This document shows positions 1-8,175 of a stretch of 64,000 nucleotides of DNA, piece by piece (positions within the stretch are counted from its first letter, which is position 1; the number at the start of each line of letters is the position of its first letter). The notes beneath the pieces were generated by a model, which worked only from the letters and a program-made list of their open reading frames with translations, did not search any database and was not told where the DNA came from. The stretch covers positions 434,001 through 498,000 of the forward strand of contig NZ_DASYHI010000020.1 of NCBI RefSeq assembly GCF_035998675.1, read 5' to 3'. A program made the position numbers and the translations under genes. This DNA is from Telluribacter sp035998675. GTDB lineage: Bacteria > Bacteroidota > Bacteroidia > Cytophagales > Spirosomataceae.

Positions 1-29
1 GGGACGGTTGAAGCCCACAAAGTACTAAA

Positions 30-311
30 TTACTTTGTTACCTCCACTCCCTTCCAGAATGCCACCATTCCTTCTATGCTTTTCGCCCGATCGGTAGGAT
101 TTGGGTAATACCAGGCCGCGTCAATATTTTGCTGACCCTCTACTTCAAGCGTATAGTAGGAAGCCGTTCCTTTCCAGGCGCAGGCGGTGTGGGTATCCGT
201 TTCTTTAAAAAATTCTTTCCTGATGGAGTCGGCCGGAAAGTAATGGTTATTCTCAATTACAATGGTTTGATCACTTTCGGCAAGTACCTGGTTATTCCAA
301 ATGGCTTTCAT
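30..311 (-). CDS. DUF427 domain protein
   Basis: A 93-residue protein that matches the whole DUF427 fold. It has an N-terminal strand with VLAESDQT (about 9-16), then HYFPADSI, a Cys/Trp motif HTACAWKG (about 41-48) and the typical C-terminal stretch AWYYPNP followed by AFWKGVEV. These are family hallmarks that I recognise. The biochemical role of DUF427 is not established; it is a small single-domain cytoplasmic protein with no signal peptide or membrane segment. It is transcribed away from the gloA2-like gene, so the two share a divergent region of about 180 bp. Start ATG at 311 and stop TAA at 30-32 make the gene complete within the window. Confidence 0.85.
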   Translation of the reverse strand: MKAIWNNQVLAESDQTIVIENNHYFPADSIRKEFFKETDTHTACAWKGTASYYTLEVEGQQNIDAAWYYPNPTDRAKSIEGMVAFWKGVEVTK

Positions 312-405
312 AAATCAAGGTTGCTAGGTGTGAGTTGGTTCAGTAGCCGGATTGGGGCATTTGCCTCCCCTTCCTGCTCCTTAACTTACAATTTTAACTT
401 TTGGT

Positions 406-413
406 TATATTTG
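406..413 (+). promoter_or_regulatory. Bacteroidota-type -7 box upstream of the VOC gene
   Basis: TATATTTG fits the Bacteroidota housekeeping -7 consensus TAnnTTTG exactly. It lies about 80 bp before the ATG at 493, giving a predicted start near 420. No clear TTTG is seen at the -33 position. Confidence 0.4.
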
Positions 414-492
414 CGCCGGTTGTCCCGGTGGCAATGCCAGATTAATGATACCCCCAAATACTCAATCAAAATTCACTCATTCACCAATCAAA

Positions 493-876
493 ATGCTCAG
501 CCGCGTTCACCACATTGCCATTATCTGTTCGGACTACGAAAAGTCTAAATCGTTTTATACGGATATTCTTGGCTTAACTCCTATTCGGGAAGTATACCGG
601 GAGGCCCGGCAATCGTACAAGCTGGACCTGGCCCTCAACGGACAGTACCTGATTGAACTGTTTTCTTTTCCAGATCCCCCCGTTCGTCCGTCACGACCCG
701 AGGCGGTGGGTCTGCGTCACCTTGCCTTTTTGGTCGAAGATCTGGATCTAGCTATTGCTCAGCTAAACGCCAAAGGGATTGAAACCGAACCAGTTCGTAC
801 CGATGAATTTACCAAAAAGCGGTTTACTTTCTTTGCTGACCCGGACGGCCTGCCCATTGAACTTTATTGCCAGTGA
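493..876 (+). CDS. gloA2: VOC family protein, GloA2/YaeR-like
   Basis: A 127-residue vicinal-oxygen-chelate (glyoxalase/bleomycin resistance superfamily) protein. The body closely resembles E. coli YaeR/GloA2: VHHIAII near the N-terminus, then VYREAR, LALNGQYLIELFSFP, RPSRPEA, LRHLAF and FFADPDGLPIELY. Metal ligands expected in this fold are the first His pair, the Glu in LIELF, the His in LRHLAF and the Glu in PIELY; all are present. An upstream in-frame ATG at 445 would add 16 residues absent from the family, so I use 493. The true substrate of GloA2 proteins is uncertain; a glyoxalase-like role is inference. Confidence 0.88.
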   Translation: MLSRVHHIAIICSDYEKSKSFYTDILGLTPIREVYREARQSYKLDLALNGQYLIELFSFPDPPVRPSRPEAVGLRHLAFLVEDLDLAIAQLNAKGIETEPVRTDEFTKKRFTFFADPDGLPIELYCQ

Positions 877-964
877 TTTTTATCTGAGCCCTTATTTAGA
901 ACCTATTGGTCTGCAAAGCAGGTGTAAAAGAAAAAGGCGTCAACCTGTCAACAACTCATTGGTC

Positions 965-989
965 ATTGATCACTGGTTATTGATCACTG
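965..989. repeat. Tandem 11-bp direct repeat (ATTGATCACTG)
   Basis: ATTGATCACTG occurs at 965-975 and again at 979-989, offset 14 bp, in the 226-bp spacer between the VOC gene and the MFS gene. It looks like the low-complexity intergenic repeats common in Bacteroidota; no function can be assigned. Confidence 0.5.
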
Positions 990-1056
990 CCAATCGTTCA
1001 TTGAAAAATACAATTCTGGATAAATATTATATAGCTCTTTTTCAGTCCCTTTTGGT

Positions 1057-1064
1057 TAATTTTG
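1057..1064 (+). promoter_or_regulatory. -7 box of the MFS transporter gene
   Basis: TAATTTTG is a full match to TAnnTTTG. The predicted transcript start near 1071 leaves almost no leader for a TTG start at 1079 but a good leader for the ATG at 1103, which supports the later start. Confidence 0.45.
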
Positions 1065-1102
1065 CCGGATAAAAATGATTGTTTATCCGCATCAACAAAC
1101 TC

Positions 1103-2311
1103 ATGAGTAAAAAGGAATTAAATAAAGTCATACTACTACTGGGAGTCCTGTCGGCACTGGGGCCTTTCAGTATTGACATGTACCTGCCGGGCTTTCCGGC
1201 CATTGCCAAAGATCTTAACGTAAGTATCGCTGATGTGGGACTGTCCCTCACCAGCTATTTTATTGGAATAAGTGTAGGGCAGCTACTCTACGGTCCCATT
1301 ATTGACCGCTACGGACGTAAAAAACCGCTCCTTTTTGGCCTGGCTCTCTATACAGTGGCGGCGATAGTCTGTGCGCTGGCACCTACCATCCATTGGCTGG
1401 TTGCGCTGCGGGTCCTGCTGGCGCTGGGTGGTTGTGCGGGTATGGTAGCCGGTCGGGCCATTGTTCGTGATTTATTTCCTCCGGCCGATATTGCCAAAGT
1501 TTTTTCTACGCTGATGCTCATCATGGGGGTAGCGCCCCTGATTGCCCCTACCATGGGAGGCTTGGTGGTGGCTACCATAGGCTGGCGGTACATCTTCGGT
1601 TTTCTGGCGCTAATCAGCGCTCTTATGCTGGGGGCCGTTTTGTTGTATTTACCCGAAAGTCGCCAGCCCGACAAGTCCGTGACTCTTCGGCCTTCGGCGG
1701 TACTACACGACTATTGGGTCGTTTTAAAAGAACCGGCATTCCTTTTTTATGGGTTGGCGGGTGGTTTTGCTTTGGGTGGCCTGTTCGCTTACGTGGCCGG
1801 CTCCCCGTTTATCTACATGGACTTATTTCATTTTACCAATACCCAATACGGCTGGTTGTTCAGCTTTAATGCCGCTGGCTATATTGCGGGTAGTCAGGTA
1901 AATCGTTTTGTGCTGCGCCGCTCCAACAGCGCTCAGATTGCCAGTACCTCCTCCCTCTGTTTGGCAGGATTGGGCGTAGTAATGGCGGCCGGGGTGGCTG
2001 CCAACGCACTACCTATGGCCGGAATACTGGTCCTGATTTTTCTGTACCTGTTTGCCCTGGGCTTCCTGACCCCCAATACCTCCGCCCTTACGCTGGAGCC
2101 TTTTACCAAACATATCGGAAGTGCTTCGGCTTTTATGGGTTTTCTGCAACTTCTCTTTGGAGCTATAGCCTCGGCCGTAGTTAGTTTTCTGCACAACGGT
2201 ACCGCCCTACCCATGACCGGCATTATGGCCGTTTGTGCCCTGGTTAGTGCCGGACTAATCGTGGTACAGCGGGTCCGGCCTTCGCAAAGGAGTATGGAAG
2301 TACCGGCCTGA
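1103..2311 (+). CDS. Bcr/CflA-family multidrug efflux MFS transporter
   Basis: A 402-residue inner-membrane protein of the major facilitator superfamily, DHA1 drug:H+ antiporter group. Seen in the sequence: about 12 hydrophobic segments, the N-terminal signature LGPFSIDMYLPGFPAIA typical of Bcr/CflA, the loop 2-3 motif A (GPIIDRYGRKK), and the antiporter-like motif around GCAGMVAGRAIVRDLF. By family it would export small drugs or metabolites by proton exchange. Start ATG at 1103 is preferred over the TTG at 1079 because TM1 follows at the usual distance. Followed 74 bp later by a VanZ-like gene with its own putative promoter. Confidence 0.9.
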   Translation: MSKKELNKVILLLGVLSALGPFSIDMYLPGFPAIAKDLNVSIADVGLSLTSYFIGISVGQLLYGPIIDRYGRKKPLLFGLALYTVAAIVCALAPTIHWLVALRVLLALGGCAGMVAGRAIVRDLFPPADIAKVFSTLMLIMGVAPLIAPTMGGLVVATIGWRYIFGFLALISALMLGAVLLYLPESRQPDKSVTLRPSAVLHDYWVVLKEPAFLFYGLAGGFALGGLFAYVAGSPFIYMDLFHFTNTQYGWLFSFNAAGYIAGSQVNRFVLRRSNSAQIASTSSLCLAGLGVVMAAGVAANALPMAGILVLIFLYLFALGFLTPNTSALTLEPFTKHIGSASAFMGFLQLLFGAIASAVVSFLHNGTALPMTGIMAVCALVSAGLIVVQRVRPSQRSMEVPA

Positions 2312-2348
2312 TATTTTCCGGTAGGTACTCAACTTGCTATTTTAGGAG

Positions 2349-2356
2349 TATATTTG
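2349..2356 (+). promoter_or_regulatory. -7 box of the VanZ-like gene
   Basis: TATATTTG matches TAnnTTTG and lies about 30 bp before the GTG start at 2386. No convincing -33 TTTG at the usual spacing. Confidence 0.35.
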
Positions 2357-2385
2357 GAGGCTTAAAACCCTTCTTTTTCAGAACC

Positions 2386-2766
2386 GTGATCACTTCCCTT
2401 TTAACCTGGTTAACGCGTCACCGCTGGCCCGCCTGGCTGTGGACCTTCCTGATACTGCTGGCCTGTACCTGGCCGGGGAAGGATTTGCCGGAGTCACCCA
2501 TTACTTTTTTTGACAAAATAGTCCACATGGGCCTTTTTGGAGGCTGGACGTTCCTTTGGTTAGTAGCCCAACCAAAACATACGGGCCGGATTATTATCCT
2601 GGGACTGGCTTACGGAATATTTCTGGAATTTTATCAGCAATGGTTACCCTTTGACCGCAGCTTTGACTGGTGGGATATAATGGCCGATAGTGCGGGGGTA
2701 CTGGCCGGGTACCTTTCTTTTTTGATTGTAAAACGATTTGTTCCTGACCATCGGCAACAGGTATAA
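2386..2766 (+). CDS. VanZ-like membrane protein
   Basis: A 126-residue protein with four hydrophobic segments and the conserved pattern of the VanZ-like family: TFFDKIVHMGLFGGW in the first half and a Glu (LEFYQQWLPFDRSFDWWDIMADSAGVLAG) followed by an Asp-rich turn in the second. VanZ itself gives low-level teicoplanin resistance, but most Bacteroidota homologues are uncharacterised small membrane proteins. The start codon is GTG at 2386; no upstream ATG gives a better N-terminus. Confidence 0.75.
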   Translation: MITSLLTWLTRHRWPAWLWTFLILLACTWPGKDLPESPITFFDKIVHMGLFGGWTFLWLVAQPKHTGRIIILGLAYGIFLEFYQQWLPFDRSFDWWDIMADSAGVLAGYLSFLIVKRFVPDHRQQV

Positions 2767-2815
2767 TTATCCGAAGTACCTAAAATTTTACCTACCTCAA
2801 TGCAGCCCAATTCGG

Positions 2816-4699
2816 CTACTGATTTACCTGTAAAGTACCTCCATTCCTGAAATCGAGATTTCCTCCCTTGTATTGAATGGATTTTACCTGCCTACCCGGA
2901 ATATCTATTTTTACGGTATGCCCAATATGCAGAACAATCTCCGTTTGGTTACCCGGAATACATCCGCACGACCAGGTCGCCGGATCATCCCAGGCACCAC
3001 TTGCCAAGGTTTCAACGCTGGTAATTACGGAAACATTCAACGCGCTTTGTGCCTGACAACCGTAGCTATTGGTACCGGTTACCTGGTAAGTACCTGCCCG
3101 TGAAGCCGTTGCGTTGGGTATCGTTATGTTTGACAAAGTACTGTTAAAATCAGCCGGGCCATTCCAGGCAAAAGAACAGGCATTGGTGGTCAAAACCTGA
3201 AGCACAATATCGCTACCGGCTGCTACAGTACGATCTCCGTTACCGGAAACGGTGGCGGTTGTGGAAGCAGGTACCTGTACAAGCGGCGAATAAACCGTAT
3301 TGTTCAGCGGGTCTTTTACTTTTAGCCGGTAAGTACCTGTGTTACCTGTCCACTGCGGCTGATCAGAAAGTACCTGATAACAATCCGACTGTGGCAGCCA
3401 CTGATAGCTGGCCCAACCGGCAGGAGCACCGAAGGCAAGTGCATTGTCCCCACCACAGGTAGCACTCAATACGGGTGGCGGTGTGGGAAGGTAAGGGGTA
3501 GAGGCTGAGGTAAAAAAACTGGATGGTATACTGTTATTCCAGGCCTGCGCCAGAGCTATGAGACCATTTCCGGTAAAATGTATCCCATCAGGTGCTCTCA
3601 TTCCCTCAACCATGGGGTCGGTTTCGGGACCGGCAAAAACCTGGGGAAGCGCAATAGCAGGATTGGGATCATTAAGGCCAATGACATCATTCTGGGCATC
3701 AATAACGGGTTGCCATATACGGGAGGTACCGTCTATTGTAAATCGGGAAGCCCGCGCCACCACCCACGCCAAATCTGCTTTTCCGCTCAGGGAGCGGCTG
3801 TTTTCGATTAGTTGCCGGAGATCAAAACGATAGTCTTCCCGGCTGCGGTTCTCGTAGTTATCGGCCTCGCCCTGGTGCCAGAGTACCGTTCGGTACCCTT
3901 GCTGGGCAATGTAGTAGTTTAGGGCCAGCCGTAAGTGCCCGTAGGGCATCCCCTGAGGATATGGATAACCAAAAGAACTAATTGTTGAGTCACTTGGATT
4001 GATTGTTTCACGCCAGTTCCGAATGCCTGAACCAGACCAGCCGGCATTAAATATCAGGACGGGTACATTAAGGCGACTGGTTACCATATCGCCAAATGCC
4101 CCCCAGCACCAGGCGTAATTACCGAATGGAGCCGTTTTTACCTCCGCATCCAGGTGAACAAATTCGGGACAGGGCAACTGAGCATTGGGGTAGCTAATGG
4201 GTCCCTGCTCGTTGAGATTCTGGAAGTTGACGCTATTAACCCGGTCGTCGGCGGCACCGGGACCATTGGGAAGTCCGTCGCCACCAGTCGCATTGGATTG
4301 CCCCGCCACCAGAAACACTTCCCCTACCCCTACCCGATCCAATATATTCTGGCCAAGTACCTGTTCGTCCCGAACCCCGCGAACTTCCAGCTGGTACCAA
4401 CCCCCCATAACCGCCATAGAACCATAAAACTGCCCCCCCTGCGGATTATGCTGAATGGTAAACCAGCCACCGCCAAGGGGTGCCTCGGTGCCCTGCCCCG
4501 CTGCCCGGGGCACAAACCGAGCCTCTACCCTATCAAGACATTCGGAGTGATAACCCGCAATATAAACGGTGGTTTGGTTGGCATTATCCCGCTGGAAAAC
4601 GGCTCTGGAAGTAGGAAATGTAATGGTGAGTTGGGCAAAGACCGTAAAAGGTAGTCCGACTACCAGGAGAAGGAAAGTAAACAGGTAACGTATAGTCAT
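2816..4699 (-). CDS. Secreted SASA-domain carbohydrate esterase with Ig-like C-terminal region
   Basis: About 627 residues. From the ATG at 4699 it begins with a clear signal peptide (MTIRYLFTFLLLVVGLPF, cut near VFA-Q); the longer in-frame start at 4747 would bury this, so I prefer 4699. The central domain is an SGNH/SASA esterase (sialate O-acetylesterase / CE6 type): nucleophile block VAGQSNATG (about 133-136), WHQGEADNYE, and DGIHFTGNG carrying the Asp-x-x-His dyad. The C-terminal third has two Ig-like stretches and ends with the Bacteroidota motif GAWDDPATWSCG...GHTVKID. Likely removes acetyl groups from plant or animal glycans outside the cell. No canonical T9SS C-terminal signal is recognisable. 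Confidence 0.82.
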   Translation of the reverse strand: MTIRYLFTFLLLVVGLPFTVFAQLTITFPTSRAVFQRDNANQTTVYIAGYHSECLDRVEARFVPRAAGQGTEAPLGGGWFTIQHNPQGGQFYGSMAVMGGWYQLEVRGVRDEQVLGQNILDRVGVGEVFLVAGQSNATGGDGLPNGPGAADDRVNSVNFQNLNEQGPISYPNAQLPCPEFVHLDAEVKTAPFGNYAWCWGAFGDMVTSRLNVPVLIFNAGWSGSGIRNWRETINPSDSTISSFGYPYPQGMPYGHLRLALNYYIAQQGYRTVLWHQGEADNYENRSREDYRFDLRQLIENSRSLSGKADLAWVVARASRFTIDGTSRIWQPVIDAQNDVIGLNDPNPAIALPQVFAGPETDPMVEGMRAPDGIHFTGNGLIALAQAWNNSIPSSFFTSASTPYLPTPPPVLSATCGGDNALAFGAPAGWASYQWLPQSDCYQVLSDQPQWTGNTGTYRLKVKDPLNNTVYSPLVQVPASTTATVSGNGDRTVAAGSDIVLQVLTTNACSFAWNGPADFNSTLSNITIPNATASRAGTYQVTGTNSYGCQAQSALNVSVITSVETLASGAWDDPATWSCGCIPGNQTEIVLHIGHTVKIDIPGRQVKSIQYKGGNLDFRNGGTLQVNQ

Positions 4700-4711
4700 A
4701 GATGGTAGGAT

Positions 4712-4777
4712 GAGTGCCACTACGGGTAGCCAAGCTTGTAACGACAATTGTCCAATGCTTGTTTTGTAGTGGCACTC
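4712..4777. repeat. 12-bp perfect inverted repeat in the esterase leader
   Basis: GAGTGCCACTAC (4712-4723) and its exact complement GTAGTGGCACTC (4766-4777) flank a 42-bp loop that itself contains CAAGCTTG and ACAATTGT palindromes. It lies between the pgi stop and the esterase start, both on the minus strand, so it may act as a terminator, attenuator or operator. No U-tract follows either arm. Confidence 0.5.
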
Positions 4778-4794
4778 CTCTTTAGTATACGTAA

Positions 4795-6450
4795 CTACCG
4801 CCAGCGCTTATATTGATTAATCAGCCCGTTGGTAGAACTGTCATGGTCCGAAACCGGCCAGTCGTTTTGTAGTTCGGGATAAATTTTGTTAGCCAGCTGC
4901 TTCCCTAACTCCACCCCCCACTGGTCAAAGCTGAAAATATTCCAGATAACCCCCTGTACAAATATTTTGTGCTCGTATAGGGCAATTAAACTACCCAGTA
5001 CACGGGGGTTAATTTTTTTAACCATGATAGAATTGGTAGGGCGGTTTCCATCAAATACCTTAAATGGTGCCAGAAACTGAACCTCTTCCTTGCTTTTTCC
5101 CGCCGATTCCAGTTCAGCCGCGGCCTGTTCGTAGGTTTTTCCGTTCATGAGCGCTTCCGTCTGTGCAAAGAAGTTGGACAATAACATCTTGTGGTGATCG
5201 CCAATGGGGTTATGGCTGTTGGCGGGGGCAATAAAGTCACAGGGGATAAGCTTGGTACCCTGGTGAATGAGCTGGTAAAACGCGTGCTGCCCGTTGGTAC
5301 CCGGTTCTCCCCATATCAAGGGGCCCGTCTGGTAGTTAACCGGTTGTCCATCCCGACCTACCGACTTACCGTTGCTCTCCATATCGCCCTGCTGGAAGTA
5401 GGCCGCAAACCGGTGCAGGTACTGATCGTAAGGCAAAATGGCGTGGGACTCGGCCCCGAAAAAGTTATTGTACCAAATCCCCAGCAGGGCCAGTACTACC
5501 GGAATATTCCGCTCAAACTTGGTAGTCCGGAAATGGTTGTCCATGTCGTGGGCACCCGCCAGGAGTTGTTCAAAATTCTGGAAGCCGATAAAGCAGGCAA
5601 TGGACAAACCGATGGCCGACCATAGCGAATAGCGGCCCCCGACCCAATCCCAGAAACCAAACATATTGTCCGGATCGATACCAAACTTTTCGACCTCTTT
5701 CCGATTGGTCGAAATCGCCACAAAATGCTTTTTCACGTACTCGTCTTTCCTGGCCTTTTCCAGAAACCAGGCGCGGGCGGTATGCGCGTTGGCCATTGTT
5801 TCCTGGGTGGAAAAGGTTTTGGAGGCTACCATAAACAGGGTCGTTTCGGGGTCAAGGCCCTTTAAGGTTTCGGCAATATGAGTACCGTCTACATTGGAAA
5901 CAAAATGAACGTTCAGCCCTTTTTTTCCGTAGGCCTTTAGGGCTTCGGTAACCATCACCGGCCCCAGGTCGCTGCCTCCAATACCTATATTAACAATATC
6001 CGAAATCTCCCGGCCGGTATATCCTTTCCAGCCGCCCGACCGCACCTGGGTAGAGAAGCGCTTCATCTTTTCAAGTACTTCATTTACCTCCGGCATCACG
6101 TCTTTTCCATCAACCAGAATGGGGGTATTTGAGCGGTTGCGAAGGGCTACGTGCAACACGGCGCGATCCTCGGTGGCGTTGATCTTCTGGCCGGTAAATA
6201 GTTGTTCAATGGCATCCGGCAGGCCACATTCCTCGGCCAGTTGTACCAGATAAGCCCTGGTACGCCCGTTGATGCGGTTTTTGGAATAGTCAACCAGCAT
6301 ATCCCCCAGACGAATTGAAAATTTCTTAAAACGGTTTTCATCTTCCTCAAACAGTTCACGCAAGGGTTTCTTTGCGATGGTCTTGTGGTGAGCTTTGAGT
6401 TTTTTGAAAGCAGCAGTTTGGTCAAAGGGAGTAACTGGAAGCATAAGCAA
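4795..6450 (-). CDS. pgi: Glucose-6-phosphate isomerase
   Basis: A 551-residue enzyme interconverting glucose 6-phosphate and fructose 6-phosphate in the cytoplasm. Diagnostic stretches: NIGIGGSDLGPVMV (phosphate-binding), the PGI signature WVGGRYSLWSAIG, GEPGTNGQHAFYQLIHQG with the catalytic Glu/His region, and the C-terminal FSFDQWGVELGKQLA with the catalytic Lys. Length matches bacterial PGI of the long (E. coli) type. A second Met lies two residues downstream and cannot be excluded as start. Diverges from the GT39 gene across 147 bp. Confidence 0.97.
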   Translation of the reverse strand: MLMLPVTPFDQTAAFKKLKAHHKTIAKKPLRELFEEDENRFKKFSIRLGDMLVDYSKNRINGRTRAYLVQLAEECGLPDAIEQLFTGQKINATEDRAVLHVALRNRSNTPILVDGKDVMPEVNEVLEKMKRFSTQVRSGGWKGYTGREISDIVNIGIGGSDLGPVMVTEALKAYGKKGLNVHFVSNVDGTHIAETLKGLDPETTLFMVASKTFSTQETMANAHTARAWFLEKARKDEYVKKHFVAISTNRKEVEKFGIDPDNMFGFWDWVGGRYSLWSAIGLSIACFIGFQNFEQLLAGAHDMDNHFRTTKFERNIPVVLALLGIWYNNFFGAESHAILPYDQYLHRFAAYFQQGDMESNGKSVGRDGQPVNYQTGPLIWGEPGTNGQHAFYQLIHQGTKLIPCDFIAPANSHNPIGDHHKMLLSNFFAQTEALMNGKTYEQAAAELESAGKSKEEVQFLAPFKVFDGNRPTNSIMVKKINPRVLGSLIALYEHKIFVQGVIWNIFSFDQWGVELGKQLANKIYPELQNDWPVSDHDSSTNGLINQYKRWR

Positions 6451-6597
6451 AAAGAGATATTGTTAGTAATGTCAGATTCACGAAAAAATGCCGCAGCTCG
6501 TGCAGGTGCGGATTACAAAAGTAGCTGTTTATAGGATTTAATAGGAGCATTTGCCAGATTTTGTATATTCGCGTGGTTTTAACCCACACCTATTTAC

Positions 6598-8121
6598 ATG
6601 ACTTCCTCCGTCAAGACCCCCTGGTCAGTATGGTTGCTGGCGCTATTCAGCGTAGCACTTCACCTTTCCTTTTATCCTAACCTCGAATACCACCGCGACG
6701 AACTGCTTTATTTTTCGCTGGGGAAACATCCGGCCTGGGGCTACGCGTCGGTGCCGCCGTTTATAGGTTTGCTGGCGTGGCTGGTACAAACGCTCGTTGG
6801 GTCCTCGGTATTTGCGGTAAAGCTGGTGCCAGCCCTGATGAGCGGGGTTATGGTACTACTGGGTGCTTTTACAGCCCGCGAACTGGGTGGCCGCACCTAC
6901 TCCATGATTCTGACTTCCATTGGCCTGATTGTCCCCCCACTCATGTTAAGGGCCTTTTTTCTGTTTCAACCCGTTTTTCTGGATATTTTTTTCTGGACCC
7001 TGGCCTTCTACTGGCTCATCAGATACCTCAATACGGAGTCGGGCCGGTACCTGTACCTCCTGGGAGCTACGGCTGGTTTGGGGGTACTGAATAAGTACCT
7101 GATGGTACTGCTGGTACTTAGCATGATTGCCGCTTTTCTACTTTCCCCGCGCCGCAGACTGCTGCATACTATTCATTTTTACGGCGCTTTGCTGCTGGGC
7201 TTCGTCCTGGTGTTGCCTAATATTATCTGGCAATTTACGCATGACCTGCCGGTCGTTACGCACATGGAGGCCCTGAATGGCACTCAACTTACGCACGTTG
7301 ACCGCGTTGAGTTCCTGCTGGAACAGATACTTATGCCTTTTGCGGCGGTAGTGCTGGTGGTACCCGGCCTGGTCTATCTGCTCCGAACCCGGCAGCACCG
7401 CATCGTTGCCATGACTCCCCTTCTGGTAGTGGGGGTACTTTTTTCCATTCAGGGAAAAAGCTACTATACCGCTGGTATTTTTCCGGTCCTGATTGCGGCC
7501 GGTTCCCTCTTTTGGGAACCGATCCTGAAAACTACTTTTACCCGAATGGCCCTGCCCATTGGTATGGTGGTACTTACGCTGCCGGTACTGCCTTTGGGGC
7601 TGCCGGTGTTTGAAGTGAAGGGACTGGTCGCTTATTTTAACAATCTGGAAGAAAACTACGGGATTGATTTTGGCCGGCGCTTTGAAGATGGTACCGTTCA
7701 CCCGCTACCCCAGGACTACGCCGATATGCTGGGCTGGAATGAACTCACCTTGATTGTAGACAAGGCCTACCGGCAGACCCGGAATAAAAACAACACCCTG
7801 ATTTACTGTGAGAACTACGGACAGGCCGGTGCCGTAACGGTCATCGGGCCCAGGTACGGGTTACCCGAACCCATGTCGTTCAATGAAAGTTTCTACTACT
7901 GGGCTCCCAGACATCTGAAAAAGGACATTCAGGAATTTATTTATGTCAATGACGAATTGGGAGAAGACATTCCCCAGTTGTTTGCCGAGGTAAAAGAAAT
8001 CGGTCGCATTGCCAATCCCTACGCCCGCGAAAGGGGTACCCGCGTGTACCTTTGCCGCAAGCCCCGGCTGAATATGAATGAATTTCTGAGGGGGCGAATT
8101 GCCGAAGAAGACCCCTTTTAA
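6598..8121 (+). CDS. GT39-family (PMT_2/ArnT-like) membrane glycosyltransferase
   Basis: A 507-residue polytopic membrane protein. The N-terminal pattern YHRDELLYFSLGKHPAWGY (about 33-50) carries the acidic residues on the first periplasmic loop that define ArnT/PMT-type transferases, followed by about ten membrane segments and a soluble C-terminal domain of about 150 residues. Family members move a sugar from a polyprenyl-phosphate carrier to lipid or protein on the periplasmic side; the acceptor here is unknown. The gene stands alone, converging on the sulfatase gene with a 54-bp gap. Confidence 0.82.
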   Translation: MTSSVKTPWSVWLLALFSVALHLSFYPNLEYHRDELLYFSLGKHPAWGYASVPPFIGLLAWLVQTLVGSSVFAVKLVPALMSGVMVLLGAFTARELGGRTYSMILTSIGLIVPPLMLRAFFLFQPVFLDIFFWTLAFYWLIRYLNTESGRYLYLLGATAGLGVLNKYLMVLLVLSMIAAFLLSPRRRLLHTIHFYGALLLGFVLVLPNIIWQFTHDLPVVTHMEALNGTQLTHVDRVEFLLEQILMPFAAVVLVVPGLVYLLRTRQHRIVAMTPLLVVGVLFSIQGKSYYTAGIFPVLIAAGSLFWEPILKTTFTRMALPIGMVVLTLPVLPLGLPVFEVKGLVAYFNNLEENYGIDFGRRFEDGTVHPLPQDYADMLGWNELTLIVDKAYRQTRNKNNTLIYCENYGQAGAVTVIGPRYGLPEPMSFNESFYYWAPRHLKKDIQEFIYVNDELGEDIPQLFAEVKEIGRIANPYARERGTRVYLCRKPRLNMNEFLRGRIAEEDPF

Positions 8122-8175
8122 GCTTGAACCATTAGCATTGAGAATAAATGGTATTTTATAGGCTCCCAACGCTCG

